In this document: positions 12,214-24,500 of the stretch, piece by piece | Layout of the letters: each line of letters opens with the position of its first letter | Numbering within the stretch: the stretch's first letter is position 1 | Assembly (NCBI GenBank): GCA_003550325.1 | Contig: QKWP01001696.1 | Location: 14,989-78,988, forward strand | Reading direction: 5' to 3' | Length of the DNA stretch: 64,000 bases | DNA from: Gigaspora rosea | Lineage: Eukaryota > Glomeromycota > Glomeromycetes > Diversisporales > Gigasporaceae | Notes under the pieces: model-generated | What the model saw: the letters and a program-made list of their open reading frames with translations, nothing else | Database searches by the model: none | Told to the model about the DNA's origin: nothing | Program-made: the position numbers and the translations under genes

Positions 12214-14470
12214 TCGCGCATAAATATAACTTTATTATATGTCATTCATTACATCTAATTATAGTTTAAAATAAAATCACGGCATTTAGGCAAAATTGGC
12301 GTTAAATTTAATGATACCTAATATAATGAATCAAAGAAAACGCATGACATTTATCAGGTCAAGGGTAACTACCTCTTACGGCATATAAAAGTTGGGTAGC
12401 TACCCAGTTACGGCTATGCTATAATCGGTCATGTTCTAATGTCTGCACCTTTATGAATTACCATATATATAAATCAAAAAAAAAAAATTATAAAGATTTT
12501 TTTTAATAAGTGCGCATATGTGCATTTACGCGCGGACGTACGTACATACAATCGCTGATAAGTTTTGGTCATTACAATTTTTTTTGTCCTTTTTTTGGGG
12601 GACAAATCAATAAATTTTAAAATTTTTATATTTCCAAATAGTTCGTCCCAAGATTTAAAGTTTAGTTTTTTTTTTTTTAAAGAAAGCTCAAAAAAGATCT
12701 GACATGGAAAGGTATATACAGTATAAAATTATTCATTAGAATAAATGATTGTGATTATAGAAATTGGTAATCGTTTCAAGTAGAACAATCCTAAAGTTGA
12801 TCGAGAACTATATTATGTATTAATAGTGGTTTTTAATACTATACATGTGTTATACGTGTATACCATTTATACCATGTGCAGACAAAATAGTAATCAAAAT
12901 CTAGATTTTATTAAAGTTTTAAGTTATATATTACTAATAAAAAGTTATATCCAGATTTGATTTCTATTTGTCCAAAGTGGTGTAAAACGAAAGTCTAACG
13001 CTAAACGTGAGTTCAAAGTTATAAATTGATAATATTACAAGAAATTATCTTTGGTTTTGTGATATGATGCACGTGAAATGAAGGTTTCAACGTTGGTCAC
13101 AAAAATTGCAGGAAAAAAAAAACCTATTTATATAAACTTCAGGGTTATTTATGTTGTTTGGTTCGCTACACATATCGACAAGGCATATATAAACCAATTA
13201 CAATATCAATGAATTCTACAGGTTTGTAAACATCATAAATGATGATATGATGAGATACAGTGCATGCATATTATTGTTTATTAATAGAATGTTTTTTTTT
13301 TTTCATTACAGTAAAAGGAATAATTTTACGATATTGGTTGTTAAATGAAATTGATGTATGCTTGTAATTAATGTTTTTAATAATGGTTTCTAAAGTATAA
13401 ACGAAATGATAGGTACATACAGGACTCCTACTTATCATTACTAGAAACACTAATCGATTAAAAGATGATTCGAATCTGAAGATTTCGAAGGTTAGAAGTT
13501 TAATATGATCATTACTATTAAAAATAAGAGTATCAAAGTAATATTAGTATTAGCGTTTTAGATATACGTACGTACGTACTTACAGTACATTACACGATTA
13601 ATATAAAAATAGCTAGGTCACACCCTGACCTTAATGTTATGCATACAGTAAAATAAGCATATATCCACTACATAACTACTACATATCTTTACCGTATATA
13701 AAAATAAAATTTTAATTATTCTTTAAATGTATGTACATCATTTTTCTCACCGAGTTCGTAAGTTTCATTCTATGTTATTATTATATCTGATATGTTATTT
13801 CTTGAAAGAAGTATTTACCTTACCTTAAAAAATGATACGAACACAAAAATGTTGTAGATCGTTATTACAGTAATTGTACAACAAATAAATTCACAAATAA
13901 TTTATTAAAAAAGGAAAAGCCAATGATATGGATAATCTATCAAATAGAATGATTTATTTTTCCACGCTATGAGAAACTGCAATGAGAACTGCACGATTGA
14001 ATTGATGACCAATAATCTTATTGAACGTAACCTACTTTGATGAATTCGTACAACAGAAACAGGGAATCATCTGTTTATAAATTACCAAAATTGAATGGGG
14101 ACGAGGTTATCGAGTAAGCTCGGTCAGAAAATTCCAAATCGTTTTTTCTCTATATTTCCATATATCTTCGGAGTTGTTTCGTGAGACTTTCCACGTTTTT
14201 TCATATTTCTGTATTTACTATATATTTTTTTAATATGCATACTTACGTATATTGTTTCTTTTAATCACGCAGTGTCTTGCTTTATAACGTTTCGGATTTT
14301 TTTTCAACTATAAGATAAATATAGAATATATATATTATATATATATATATATGTATAATATATATATATTATGTTATAAAGCAAAAAAATTAATTTTCTA
14401 CAGCGAAAACTATTCATATCTTTGACCAATCAATTTTAAAAAGACGAGAAACCAATCCTATCCGATTAAA
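12214..14470. other. Intergenic region upstream of the seven-exon gene
   Basis: No coding region is recognised. Simple-sequence blocks include TACGTACGTACG near 13,565 and an AT dinucleotide tract near 14,325-14,370. Base composition is less extreme than in the preceding 12 kb, as expected near a real gene. Confidence 0.4.
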
Positions 14471-14676
14471 ATTTCCATTATAATTCTCGAAGTTTGTTTT
14501 TTTTCAGAAGTCATCATCTCTTTGCTTTCTCCTTTTTTTTCCTTTTTTTTTTTTTCTTTTTTTTTTTCCCTTAATTTCCATTATAATTCTCGAAGTTTGT
14601 TTTTTTTCAGAAGTCATCATCTCTTTGCTTTCTCCTTTTTTTTCCTTTTTTTTTTTTTCTTTTTTTTTTTCCCTTT
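14471..14676 (+). repeat. Promoter-proximal 103-bp tandem duplication with pyrimidine tracts
   Basis: Two near-identical copies (14,471-14,573 and 14,574-14,676) each carry ATTTCCATTATAATTCTCGA followed by long T and CT tracts. They end about 170 bp before the start codon of the seven-exon gene. Pyrimidine tracts are common in fungal core promoters, so this may duplicate a promoter element. The open frame across it is low-complexity and not a gene. Confidence 0.6.
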
Positions 14677-14843
14677 TTTCTTTTTTTTTTACTCGGAGAC
14701 TCGTTAAGATTATTAAATTTTCCGAACCATGGAATAAACAAAAATTTCAATCTAATTTTTAATATTCTGTTAACGAACAAATTTATAAATAATTTGTATT
14801 TCGTTTTTTAAAAAAAAAATCAAACATTTTTAAAGAACGAAAA

Positions 14844-17800
14844 ATGACCACAACTTCACTTCCAAAAAATATAAAAATTTCGGAGGATACCAAAAATACA
14901 GTTCCGACTCTTTCAACTGAACAAACTACTTATGATGATAAAGATCTGGTTAAATCTCCACAAGAAATGTCTCCAAAAGAAGATGAAAATGCAAAGGATG
15001 AAAAACAACAATCAAAACTTGATCGAAAAATAACAATAGACAAAAAACTTTCTGCCGCAGTTACTGAGGTGATGAACGTTGATGATGCTAAAGTGGTTAC
15101 TAAAATTGAAAATGATGGTGAATTGATAGTCAAAAGTGATTTAAATATGAGTGATATTACAATATATCAAGTTGTTTTGAATAATTTACGTAAGGAAAAT
15201 AATTTGTAAGTTGATTCATCATTTTTTAAAAAAAATGAGATTAATTAAATTGGATGTTATAGATTAATATATTAATATCTTTATTTTTGTTTAAAAAGAG
15301 CACGAAACTTTGCATTACACCAGATAGTAAATGTTATGGAATCTTTGGCGAATGTGGTTGAAGAAGAAATTAATTGTACTGTTGGTATGAATCTGATTCG
15401 ATGATTTATATTATGTTATCTGTTATAATTATATAATTATGTGTGAATTTTTTTTAAAAAAATAATTTCATCTAATTTTTATTTTTTTGTTAGTTCAAAC
15501 TTTTGTTACGAAATCAGCTGTATATCTTGGTGATTATAAAATTCTCAAATATGGTGAAACTACTGCTGAATTGGAACTTCATTTGTAAGTTTAATATTCG
15601 ATGTTTTTATTCATACTAAATATATATTAATATATATTAATATATTATTAACCTTTTTTTTTTTTTTTTATATTATATAGAAAAGCAATGTCTGCAGTAG
15701 TCTACATAGCTTCAAAATCAGTTTCAATGTTAGAACAAGAAACTCGTGAACGTCTTTATAAAAGTATAGCTCGATTTTGGGATGCATCACAACGTACATC
15801 AGCTAAAATTAATCCAAATATAACTTTTTATCTTCGTGAGATTAGATGTTGTTTAAAAAAAATTAAAGATGATCAAACAAAATTGGAATTTGGTCTTTTA
15901 TTTGTAAGAAATTTTGCTGATGCTGCTGCTCATGTTGCAATTAAGAATTATTTTGCCGCTGTTGCATGTGCCGTTAAATCATTTTCGGTAAATTTTTTTC
16001 AAGTATTGATTATTAATTCTATTTAATTGTATTAATTGTATTAATTACGAGTAATTATTAATCAATGTTTTTTTTTTTAATATCCAATCTTCTAACTCTT
16101 ATTCTATAGTTCGAATATCCTGCAGGAGAATGGTACGATAAATGGAGAGTAATTTTTGAAGAATTCCACGCGTTAAAACAAAAACCCGAAGGTTACTCTG
16201 AATTTTGGACTAAATTATATAATATAGCACGTGAAGAATTTAAACAAATTAGAGAAAGACGAACTGCAATTGCCTTAAAAAATGTTAAATATAAGGTTCT
16301 TAAACGTGGAAGGTAAATTTTAATTAATCAGTTTTTTTTTTTTTATTAAAAATTTTCAAATTAATTTATTAAATATTTATTTATTTATTTTATTTCCGAT
16401 CATTAGTGGTGCATTCTTTTGTTCATTACCCGACAATGTTGATACTTTGTTAATAGGCTATCTAATTTTAATGGAACGTTTGTTAAAAGAATTTCCACAA
16501 TCATCTGAATTAGAGAATGATCATTCAACTGTCATACTTGAATTTTGTCAAGAAATTCTTGATGCCGATGTTAAGAAACAATTATCTGCAAAAGCAATTG
16601 AACTTATCTTGACTATTATAGAACAAATTGACGTGAAAAATGGTTCAAAGGTAATTATTAAATCATATCGTGTCGCGTTCAATTTTATTAAATCATATCG
16701 CGTCGCGTTCAATCTTATTTAAATGATTTGTTTTTTTTTTTAATTAATTATAATAGGCAGAAGATCATTTAAACACATGGGGTGTAGGTAAAGGAAAACA
16801 ACGAAAATTGGTGATGGACCAAGTTAAAATTCTTAAAGAGGACAAACAAAAGATTTTAAAGATCATTGAAACTGCACGTGTTGATTATGAAAAAGAAAAA
16901 CTTCAACAAACTTATAACGTTGCTATTGAACAACAAGTTGAAATTGGTAGTCATGTGGAAACTCAAAATGTCACTAATATTGAGAATGTTGATACAAAAA
17001 TCGAAAAAGTTGAAACTTTAAATGTTGAGAATACAACTATCGAAAAACAGTTTATTGAAAATATTGAAAATAAAATTGATGTGGAAAACCAATATGTTGA
17101 GAATGTTGAAACTAAAGTGGAAAATGTGAATGTTAATGTTGAAAGAAGTATTGATCAATTGGTGGAGAATGTCGAAAATGTAGATAATATTAAAAATGTA
17201 GAAAACGTTGATAATGTAGAAAAGGTTGAAAAAGTTGAAAAAATGAATGTTGAAAATATCGACGCTAATATTGAGAATGTTGAAATAATGAACGTTGAAA
17301 ATGTTGATACTAAAATTGATACTAAAATTGATACTAAAATTGATGCTAAAATTGATACTAAAATTGATGAAATTAGCGTTGATAAACAAATAAATGTGGA
17401 CAATATCGAGATTGAAATTGAAAATGTTGAGTATTTAGAAAATATTGAAACAAAATATGAAACTCAATACATTGAAACAAAGGTTGAAACTCAATATATT
17501 GATACTCAAAACAAAAATATTAATGTCGTAGAAGAGGTTGATTCTCAAAATGTACATGTCGAAACCATAGAAAACGTTCAAACTATCAACATTAATAATG
17601 AGACCAATGAAGTAAATACAACAAATGTAGATAATCAAATTATTACTGAAGTTCATGAAACGATTGTACAAAATATCATTGTTCGACCTGAAGAGGAAAA
17701 AAGACGTTCTCATTGGATGGATAATTTAGTAACTGTGTTTAAAGATGTTGAAAAAGCGATATTAGGTGTTAACAGTGATGGATCGAATAGAAGGAGCATA

Positions 17801-18277
17801 TTGTTTCCCGATCAAAAAAGAAATAGTACTTTTGTACCCATTAATGATAACGAAGCAAAGAGAAAGAGTATACTGTCCAATAGTGATGACGAATCAAAGA
17901 GAAGAAGTACATTGTCTAATACCAATAGCGATGACGAAGCGAAGAGGAAGAGTACAATATCCAATCATGATGACAAAGCAAAGAGGACTAGTACATTGTC
18001 CAATAATGATGACGAAGCAAAGAGGAAGAGTACGTTGTCCAATAACGATGACGAAGCAAAGGGAAAGAATACATCTTTATCCAATAATGATGATGAAGCA
18101 AAGGGAAAGAATACATCTTTATCCAATAATGATGACGAAGCAAAGGGAAAGAATACATCTTTGTCCAATATTGATGAAGTGGTTAATAATAGCATTGAAT
18201 CCAATAATGATGAAGTGGTTAATAATAGTATTGAATCCAATAATGAAGTTGCAAATGAAAAAGGTGAAAGTAATTGA
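14844..18277 (+). CDS. Seven-exon gene, 937-residue protein with repetitive C-terminus, function unknown
   Basis: Exons read as 14,844-15,205, 15,299-15,384, 15,494-15,584, 15,681-15,987, 16,110-16,312, 16,407-16,650 and 16,757-18,277. All introns are short, GT..AG and keep frame. The start is the first ATG after an A-rich leader (GAACGAAAAATGACC). Residues 1-120 are polar. About 121-431 is the ordered part (for example FWDASQRTSAKINPNITFYL and EFEYPAGEWYDKW-like strings; mostly helical in appearance); I do not recognise its family. About 489-745 is biased toward V/E/N/I (NVENV, four-residue DTKI tandem copies). About 745-937 has 13-residue DDEAKRKSTLSNN-type repeats rich in basic-x-Ser/Thr sites, then EVVNNSIESNND repeats. 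No signal peptide or membrane segment. An AATAAA lies near 18,312. A coiled-coil or scaffold role is only a guess. Confidence 0.85.
17840..18245 (+). repeat. Coding minisatellite, 39-42 bp units
   Basis: At least eight units of GATGACGAAGCAAAGAGGAA-type sequence encode DDEAKRKSTLSNN variants within exon 7. The first units keep K/R-R/K-x-S/T; the last three share an AAGGGAAAGAATACATC form (GKNTSLSNN) and look recently amplified. Two further units encode EVVNNSIESNN. Confidence 0.75.
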
Positions 18278-20174
18278 TCTTTGGTATCTCAAAAATATTT
18301 TCTAATTCTGAGAATAAAAAAATATTGGTATTAATTACACGGTTGTATATTGGCTTAATATTAATATATATATATACATATTGCATTTACGAAGGGCAGT
18401 TTAATTTTTCTTTATTACAAAAAAAAAAAAAAAAACTATTAGTATAATTTTCCCTCGTAACTTTTTTTTTTTTTCTTTTCTTACTATACGGCATATTATT
18501 AGTAAATAAAATATTTTCTGTACAAATATTTTAACTTTGTTAAAATTTAGTATGAAATGTTTAATGCTTTCATTAAATCATAAAACACGAAGTTTTACAT
18601 ACACAGTCGCGTCCGGAACGCGACTGGTGAGTCACGTGCTATGTGTTCACATTTCGAATAATATAAACTGTTAGTAATTGTTTTTATTTACATACAATGA
18701 TAAATAGATAAATAGACAAATCATTATAATGAATATATTTGTATATAAATAACTGATAAGTAGTACTAAATAATATAATGAACCATTATCATTACAATAT
18801 TTATTTGACGATAAACAATAGCAAATAGTGAAGGCTTATTATTTTTACGCGATGACATAATAATCAGAAGACATTTCACGAAAAAGCCATCGTAACAGTA
18901 ATACCAGTACATCGTAATACAAAGTGTTAAAAAATCAATTAAACCTGAAAAACTTTTTGCATGTGAAATTTTAAGGGGTGAGGTAAGATTAGAGAGGTTT
19001 TTTAGTTATTCAAAAAGTGGTGCGAAAATTCTTCGTTATGACATCATATATATCATATGATATCATTTAAATTCTTAATATTAATTTATATTTGTAATTG
19101 GTCAAGAGGTTACATTGTTATCAAACATAAATGCATATCAGATATGTGTCGTGGGAATGAACTTAAAAAAATTTATTTAGTATAATACATAAATGATAGG
19201 TTCATACTGTATTTAAAAATAATTCTACAAAAAAAATCCCACCACTTAAATAATTTAGTAATGATGTAATTTGATAATTTTTATTAGAAACTCATTTAAG
19301 CCAGCCTAAGGTTGCAATTTATACGTATAGGGACCAATGAAATTTATTGATATTAGTCAGCTTGTTCATTAATATAATAAATATACAAGCAGTTTAAGTC
19401 GATTCGAGCATCTCTAATATTTTTGTCAGAATTTGTCAACGTAAACATCCGGCATTTTTGAAATAACTTAATCTAACAATACACGCTATTATTCGTAATG
19501 GTAAATTGAAAATGCTTAAAGTCAAAAGATATTCTGTTAAATTTCCGTTTCGAGTAAATGTGGCTTAGTGCTTTTACGGATGAAAGATCTTTATAAATCC
19601 AATTCAGCCTTTGGCTGAAGGACCGCATATAACATTTGATTATCTTGGATTGATAAAACTAAGCAAACGAAGATATATTACATACAATATATATTCATTG
19701 GTTAAATGGTAAAAAGGTAACGGTAAATAAAAACAAAATTCAATCATATTCACATGATTGACGTAATTAAACAAAATTTCTTAACTGGAACAATGGAATC
19801 ATAAGTTTGTTTTTTTTGATAAATACACCCGTTATTTATAAATATTTATACAATAAAATTCAAAAGAAAATAACCATTATAGTAGAAATTATTATCATTA
19901 ATCGAACTAATGTTTACATAATATCGAATTTCAATATTGTATATCAAATATCAGGTGTATATCGGGTGTCATATATTTAGCACTTTTGGCCTGCATTAAT
20001 TGTTAATGTACGGTAATTTTGCTGATCTTTAATTTTGGCCAGACATTAATTTTTTTTTTTTTTATTATATTAATTCGAGATGATATCTCCTTCCTCTATT
20101 AGAAGAGTACGCAAGAAAAGGAAGTACATCCTATATATTAAATCTAACAAAAAAAATTGGGTTAATGCTGGGGC
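18278..20174. other. Intergenic region after the seven-exon gene
   Basis: No coding region is recognised. It contains a GC-rich hairpin at 18,604-18,626 and, from about 19,800, sequence duplicated at about 56,350-56,985. Confidence 0.5.
18604..18626. other. GC-rich perfect hairpin
   Basis: CAGTCGCGT, a 5-nt CCGGA loop, then ACGCGACTG: a perfect 9-bp stem about 330 nt past the stop codon of the seven-exon gene, in DNA otherwise very AT-rich. It could be a binding site or a small repeat remnant. There is no direct evidence of function. Confidence 0.5.
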
Positions 20175-20924
20175 CAGGGACGATGATTTTCGTAACTTAA
20201 TTAACTTACTGGTAACTTACTGTCAAATTTTTTAAATTACCGTAACAGTCACGGGACATGTCCATCAAATTGATTTTACTAGTAATTTTTTCATTGTGTA
20301 ACATAAATCGTTGTGGCTTTTTTTGACAAATATCAAATAGTTAATATGAACAATACTTTTGAACTTAGACGATCTTTATTCTTTGAGTTTTGAGCTTTCG
20401 TTCTGTAGCAAAAATATGCTTATTACTTTATTTTATGCAAAATAAAATAAGACCCGAAAATTGCAATTTTTTAATCTAAATGGCAAGATCTTCTTTAAAG
20501 TACTGCAGATTAAAACCAGCTTCGCTCCGTTAGTAGTAGCGAATAAAGAACTTTACAAAACTCATTATTGAAGTAAGGGTACTTTACTTGTAGATAAAAG
20601 AATTTTACTAGAAGGGTACTTTTTAATAAATAGATCAAGATATTAATTCAAAAGCATTTACGTCCTTATCTCTTTTTTTTTAGACTCAACTAACATAATC
20701 AGCTTCGTTACAAAGATCAAGTGAAAATTCAGAACATAATTAACTAAGGAGCAGGGATTATTATATATATTACTATGCTATATATTATATTATGCTATCT
20801 GAATTTATAAGAGAGGCAATTTTTCAAATAATTTTCACAAGTATATTATTCGTAATTTATCATTTATGTTAATAATTTGAACGTATTTTAGTTCATTTTA
20901 ATAATAAAAACATATTGTGATATT

Positions 20925-21590
20925 GGTCTTAAAGATCCAACATTTTTAATGAGTTTCGTGTATATCAAAAGACAAAGCTTCTAAAGAACATATTATCGTT
21001 ATGAAATATGCTTCAGAAAGCTGTTTAACGAAAATTTACATACCATAGCACAAAGAAATTAAACCTGCTACAGTGTATTGCATCGGATCTCCATGTAATT
21101 CATTCATGACCTTATTCATCGTAATTATATAGTGAAAATATGCTACTTAAAAGCGCATACATTACAGATTTAGGACTTTCGATAACAACTAAATCAAAAT
21201 CCAATGGAATTTATGGTATTTTGCCTGAAGTTTGGGACAAACAACAATATACTAAAGCATTTGATATTTATTCATTTGGGTATGATCATAATAGGGAATT
21301 TTATATGGTAAAGTTGTGCCTTTTGAGGAAAAATCAAAATTACAATCTAAATTACAACAAGTATGTGATTGTTTACGACCACATATTTACGAAAATACGG
21401 CAACATGCTACGCGGATTTAATAAGAAATGTTGGAGCACAGGTGAGGCAACAGAAATTTTGGATATTTTTGCGGAATAGCAGAATAATGTTGGAGCACAG
21501 GTGAGGCAACAGAAATTTTGGATATTTTTGCGGAATGGCAGAATAATGAAAATATTTTTTCTGAATTATCTCTGAGACAATTCTATTTTT
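20925..21590 (+). pseudogene. Broken TKL-type protein kinase fragment
   Basis: In different frames one can read HIIVMKYASESCL (end of the N-lobe), a catalytic-loop remnant IHRNY (HRD Asp replaced by Asn), SENMLLKSAYITDLGLS (DFG position as DLG), GIYGILPEVW, YTKAFDIYSFG (subdomain IX) and LRPHIYENTATCYADLI (C-lobe). At least three frame changes separate these, and the glycine-loop N-lobe is missing, so it is a dead fragment of a host-type kinase inside the 7.1 kb element. It ends directly against the convergent 1,120-residue gene. Confidence 0.75.
21427..21546 (+). repeat. 59-bp tandem duplication in the kinase fragment
   Basis: Two copies of AATGTTGGAGCACAGGTGAG.. (21,427-21,485 and 21,486 onward) differ at one position. 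The sequence corresponds to the kinase C-terminal segment (ATEILDIFAEW-like). Confidence 0.8.
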
Positions 21591-21595
21591 TTATT

Positions 21596-24500
21596 TTATT
21601 TAGAATACTTGCGTCGGTTATTTTTATAATATAGTCTGACTCTTTCTTCATTCCAATCTGAAGATATAGTTTGAAGTTCTAATATAACTTTCGGGATTAC
21701 GACTTCAGGCATTCTTTCTCCATCCTCAAACAATTGGAGAAGTATATTTCTTTCTGCTTCTGTAGTGGCGCGACGAGTCTGTCTTGAACGGTTAATTTCA
21801 GAAGGTTGCAATATCTGTTGTGAAGTACTTTCTTGAACTTGTGTAGGATTATTCACTTGGCTATTTTTTTGTTTTTTCATACTCTCAAGTTTTGCATAAG
21901 TATATGCATTTATGTTTCGCACACGACGTCCAGGAGTTGGGGTTTCAGTCTTGTACACATCTTGTGCAAGCACCCGTTGAAAACGTGATGTTCCAGTCTC
22001 GTAAAAGGAAAGAATATTTTCAATACCCTTCTTACTGATTTCTGGTGCATCTTCAAATAGAAAATGTGTCGTTGGATCTGGATGATCAAAGGCAGATAAT
22101 AACTTCGTGGCTAAAGACCAGAGTGAATCTTTGCGTGACTTGATCGCACGAGAATTTTGACTTATTACAACATCGTCGATATACTCTGCAAGGAGCATTG
22201 TCAAACGATTTTTTTCACTCTGTGCAGCTTTAATTTTTAACATCATGGTCTGTTGGTCAACAAGATTACCTGTTATATTTTGCTTGATAAACTTTACACC
22301 ATAAGTTTCAAGTGCTTCATCAAAAGCGAAATAATGTCCTTCACTTGTGAGGTTTACTGAACAAACTGTTTGTAGTAATTTTTGTAGTTGTGGATCATCA
22401 CGAACCTGAGCTAAGAAATGTGCTACAGAACTCGCATATTTGAACTTCCCAGCTGCTGGAAACAAAGGTGCGAATGCAGCCAAATTTGCCATCTGCATTT
22501 TATAATTGCCTCTTCTAATTCCGATTTTATGACCTATAAAATATCCTGCCCAACGGAAGAAGAGATACCATACTTTTGCTAAGTAGTTATTACTATTTAA
22601 AATATAATTCATAGTCTTTCCTATATTTTTCACATACTGACACAATGCAATCCCGACCGCGACCCAAATTAATTCCAAAACACGAGTTGTTGCCCGATAA
22701 TCTATTACATGTTCAAATTTATCTAAATATCGTACACCGAGGGTTGCCGCAAGGTTGAAGATTCCATATCCAGAAAATATTGTAATTAAAGTACAGCACA
22801 TATCTTTAGACGTGTGCCACTGTCCTAGAAGAAGTCTGACATCGTTGTGGATCTCCTTATAGGAAATTAATCTTCCAAAAATTGCCTGGTCACATGCTAT
22901 ATAGAGATTGTGATTGTTGCCACAAGGTAAGTCATCACGGTACATTTCACATGCAGCATGAACGTTTTCATTACAATTTGGTGGGTCACCAGGTTCTAAT
23001 ATAACAATATTTGGTGGTGGAATATTGCAACCTATAGGTACTTGTTCGGCGATTTCAGAGAGCATATCTTCCATTTTAAATTCATTGGTACGGGTCTCTA
23101 ATAATGCATTTAAAGTAGTTTCGTACATTATTAAAAGATTTTCAGTAGTCAAAGACTCTCCAAATAGCGGTTGGTCAGTAAATTCATAGTCTTCAATTAA
23201 ATATTCATGTGAAGTAGGAAGTGAAAATTGAAACACCATTCGTAACGTCGCATGTGAAGTTTGCCGTGTAATATCAAAAATATTTCCGTATGAGAATGTA
23301 GAAGCTTTAAAGTCGATATTGTCGATTACTGCTAGATTCCAAATGTTTGGTTCGTCAAGTAAGTTCTTTTTAGGGTCTGTATGTTGTATTCTTGATCTTT
23401 CAAGACGATTTTCATGTCGTTTAGTATGTGATATAACGCATGCAGAATGAAGAATTTTTCGTAAATATGGTAGCGATTTCGAATTTTGGCATAATGATGA
23501 CATTATATGTGAAAGCCAGACTTTTATTCCAGGAAAAGCGATAGTAAGTAGCATGGAAGTCAACAGTGCGGTGGTTTTTATTATTTGGCTTTCATTAAGC
23601 GATTTTAGTGGAAGTTTACGTTGGCGTCTTTTATTATTGACGATTGTTAGTTTATATTGTTGTAGTACTGTAAGAAGGGCTTTAAAAAAGCTGCAAATGA
23701 TATTAGGTAATGCATTAATGTAGTTGTCATATGAGCTTGGGTCTTCTAACTGGCTGATATTTTTTTTAATTTCAGATCGTGAGTATAAAACTTCTTTCCC
23801 TAATCTTTCTCCCATCGTTAAAGCCTTTTCTTGAGTTATATGAGACTTTTTTTTTGTTAATTTATTTAATTTAATGCCTTTTAATCTCATCATTGTTCTG
23901 ATAAGTAATTTACTTGGAAGTTTAGATGAGTTTTCGTTCGTTACATCATTGAAAATAGCTGAGGATATCTGGGATAAAAGTATTTCCTGTAGTTCTTGAT
24001 CATCTGATTCCGCTACCATTATTAACCATTTTCCAATAAGCTTCAAAGAATCACTTGTGTCGTCACGGTGTTTTCCAAGTTCAGTACAAGATAGTGGCAT
24101 AATTCTTCTACCTAGTCTTTCATATAGATGCCCTCCATGTTGCTGAAAGCACCTAGTGCATATATAACGAGCACGGTAGCCTGAACGCGATTTTTTTGCA
24201 ATATGTCCTTCGGAAAATGCAGGACACTTAATAATGCCAATACAAGGTATTTGAACATTACGTTCATTGATATTCCACGAATGCTGTGTACAATTATCAC
24301 CCCGACTGAAGAAACACTTTTTTCTATTACAAAATATGCAAAAGCGAAAATGAACAATACTATGGTCAACTGAACGAGACCTCTTTAAGCCTGGTTCATG
24401 AAGTTGATTTTGATCATAAGTAAAATGAGAATAGCAAACTCCGAGTCGAGAAAGACAACTCTCTTCGTCTGTATCTATCTCCATCATTTGTCTCAGTCGC

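Noticed and set aside
14522-14707. 61-codon Phe-rich frame
   Set aside because: A translation of poly-pyrimidine tracts in the tandemly duplicated promoter region.
17018-17713. Minus-strand open frames opposite the seven-exon gene
   Set aside because: They mirror the NVENV/DTKI low-complexity coding sequence on the plus strand and have no independent support.
17766-18305. 179-codon plus-strand frame overlapping exon 7
   Set aside because: It is the alternative frame of the coding minisatellite; the spliced frame is longer and continuous with upstream exons.
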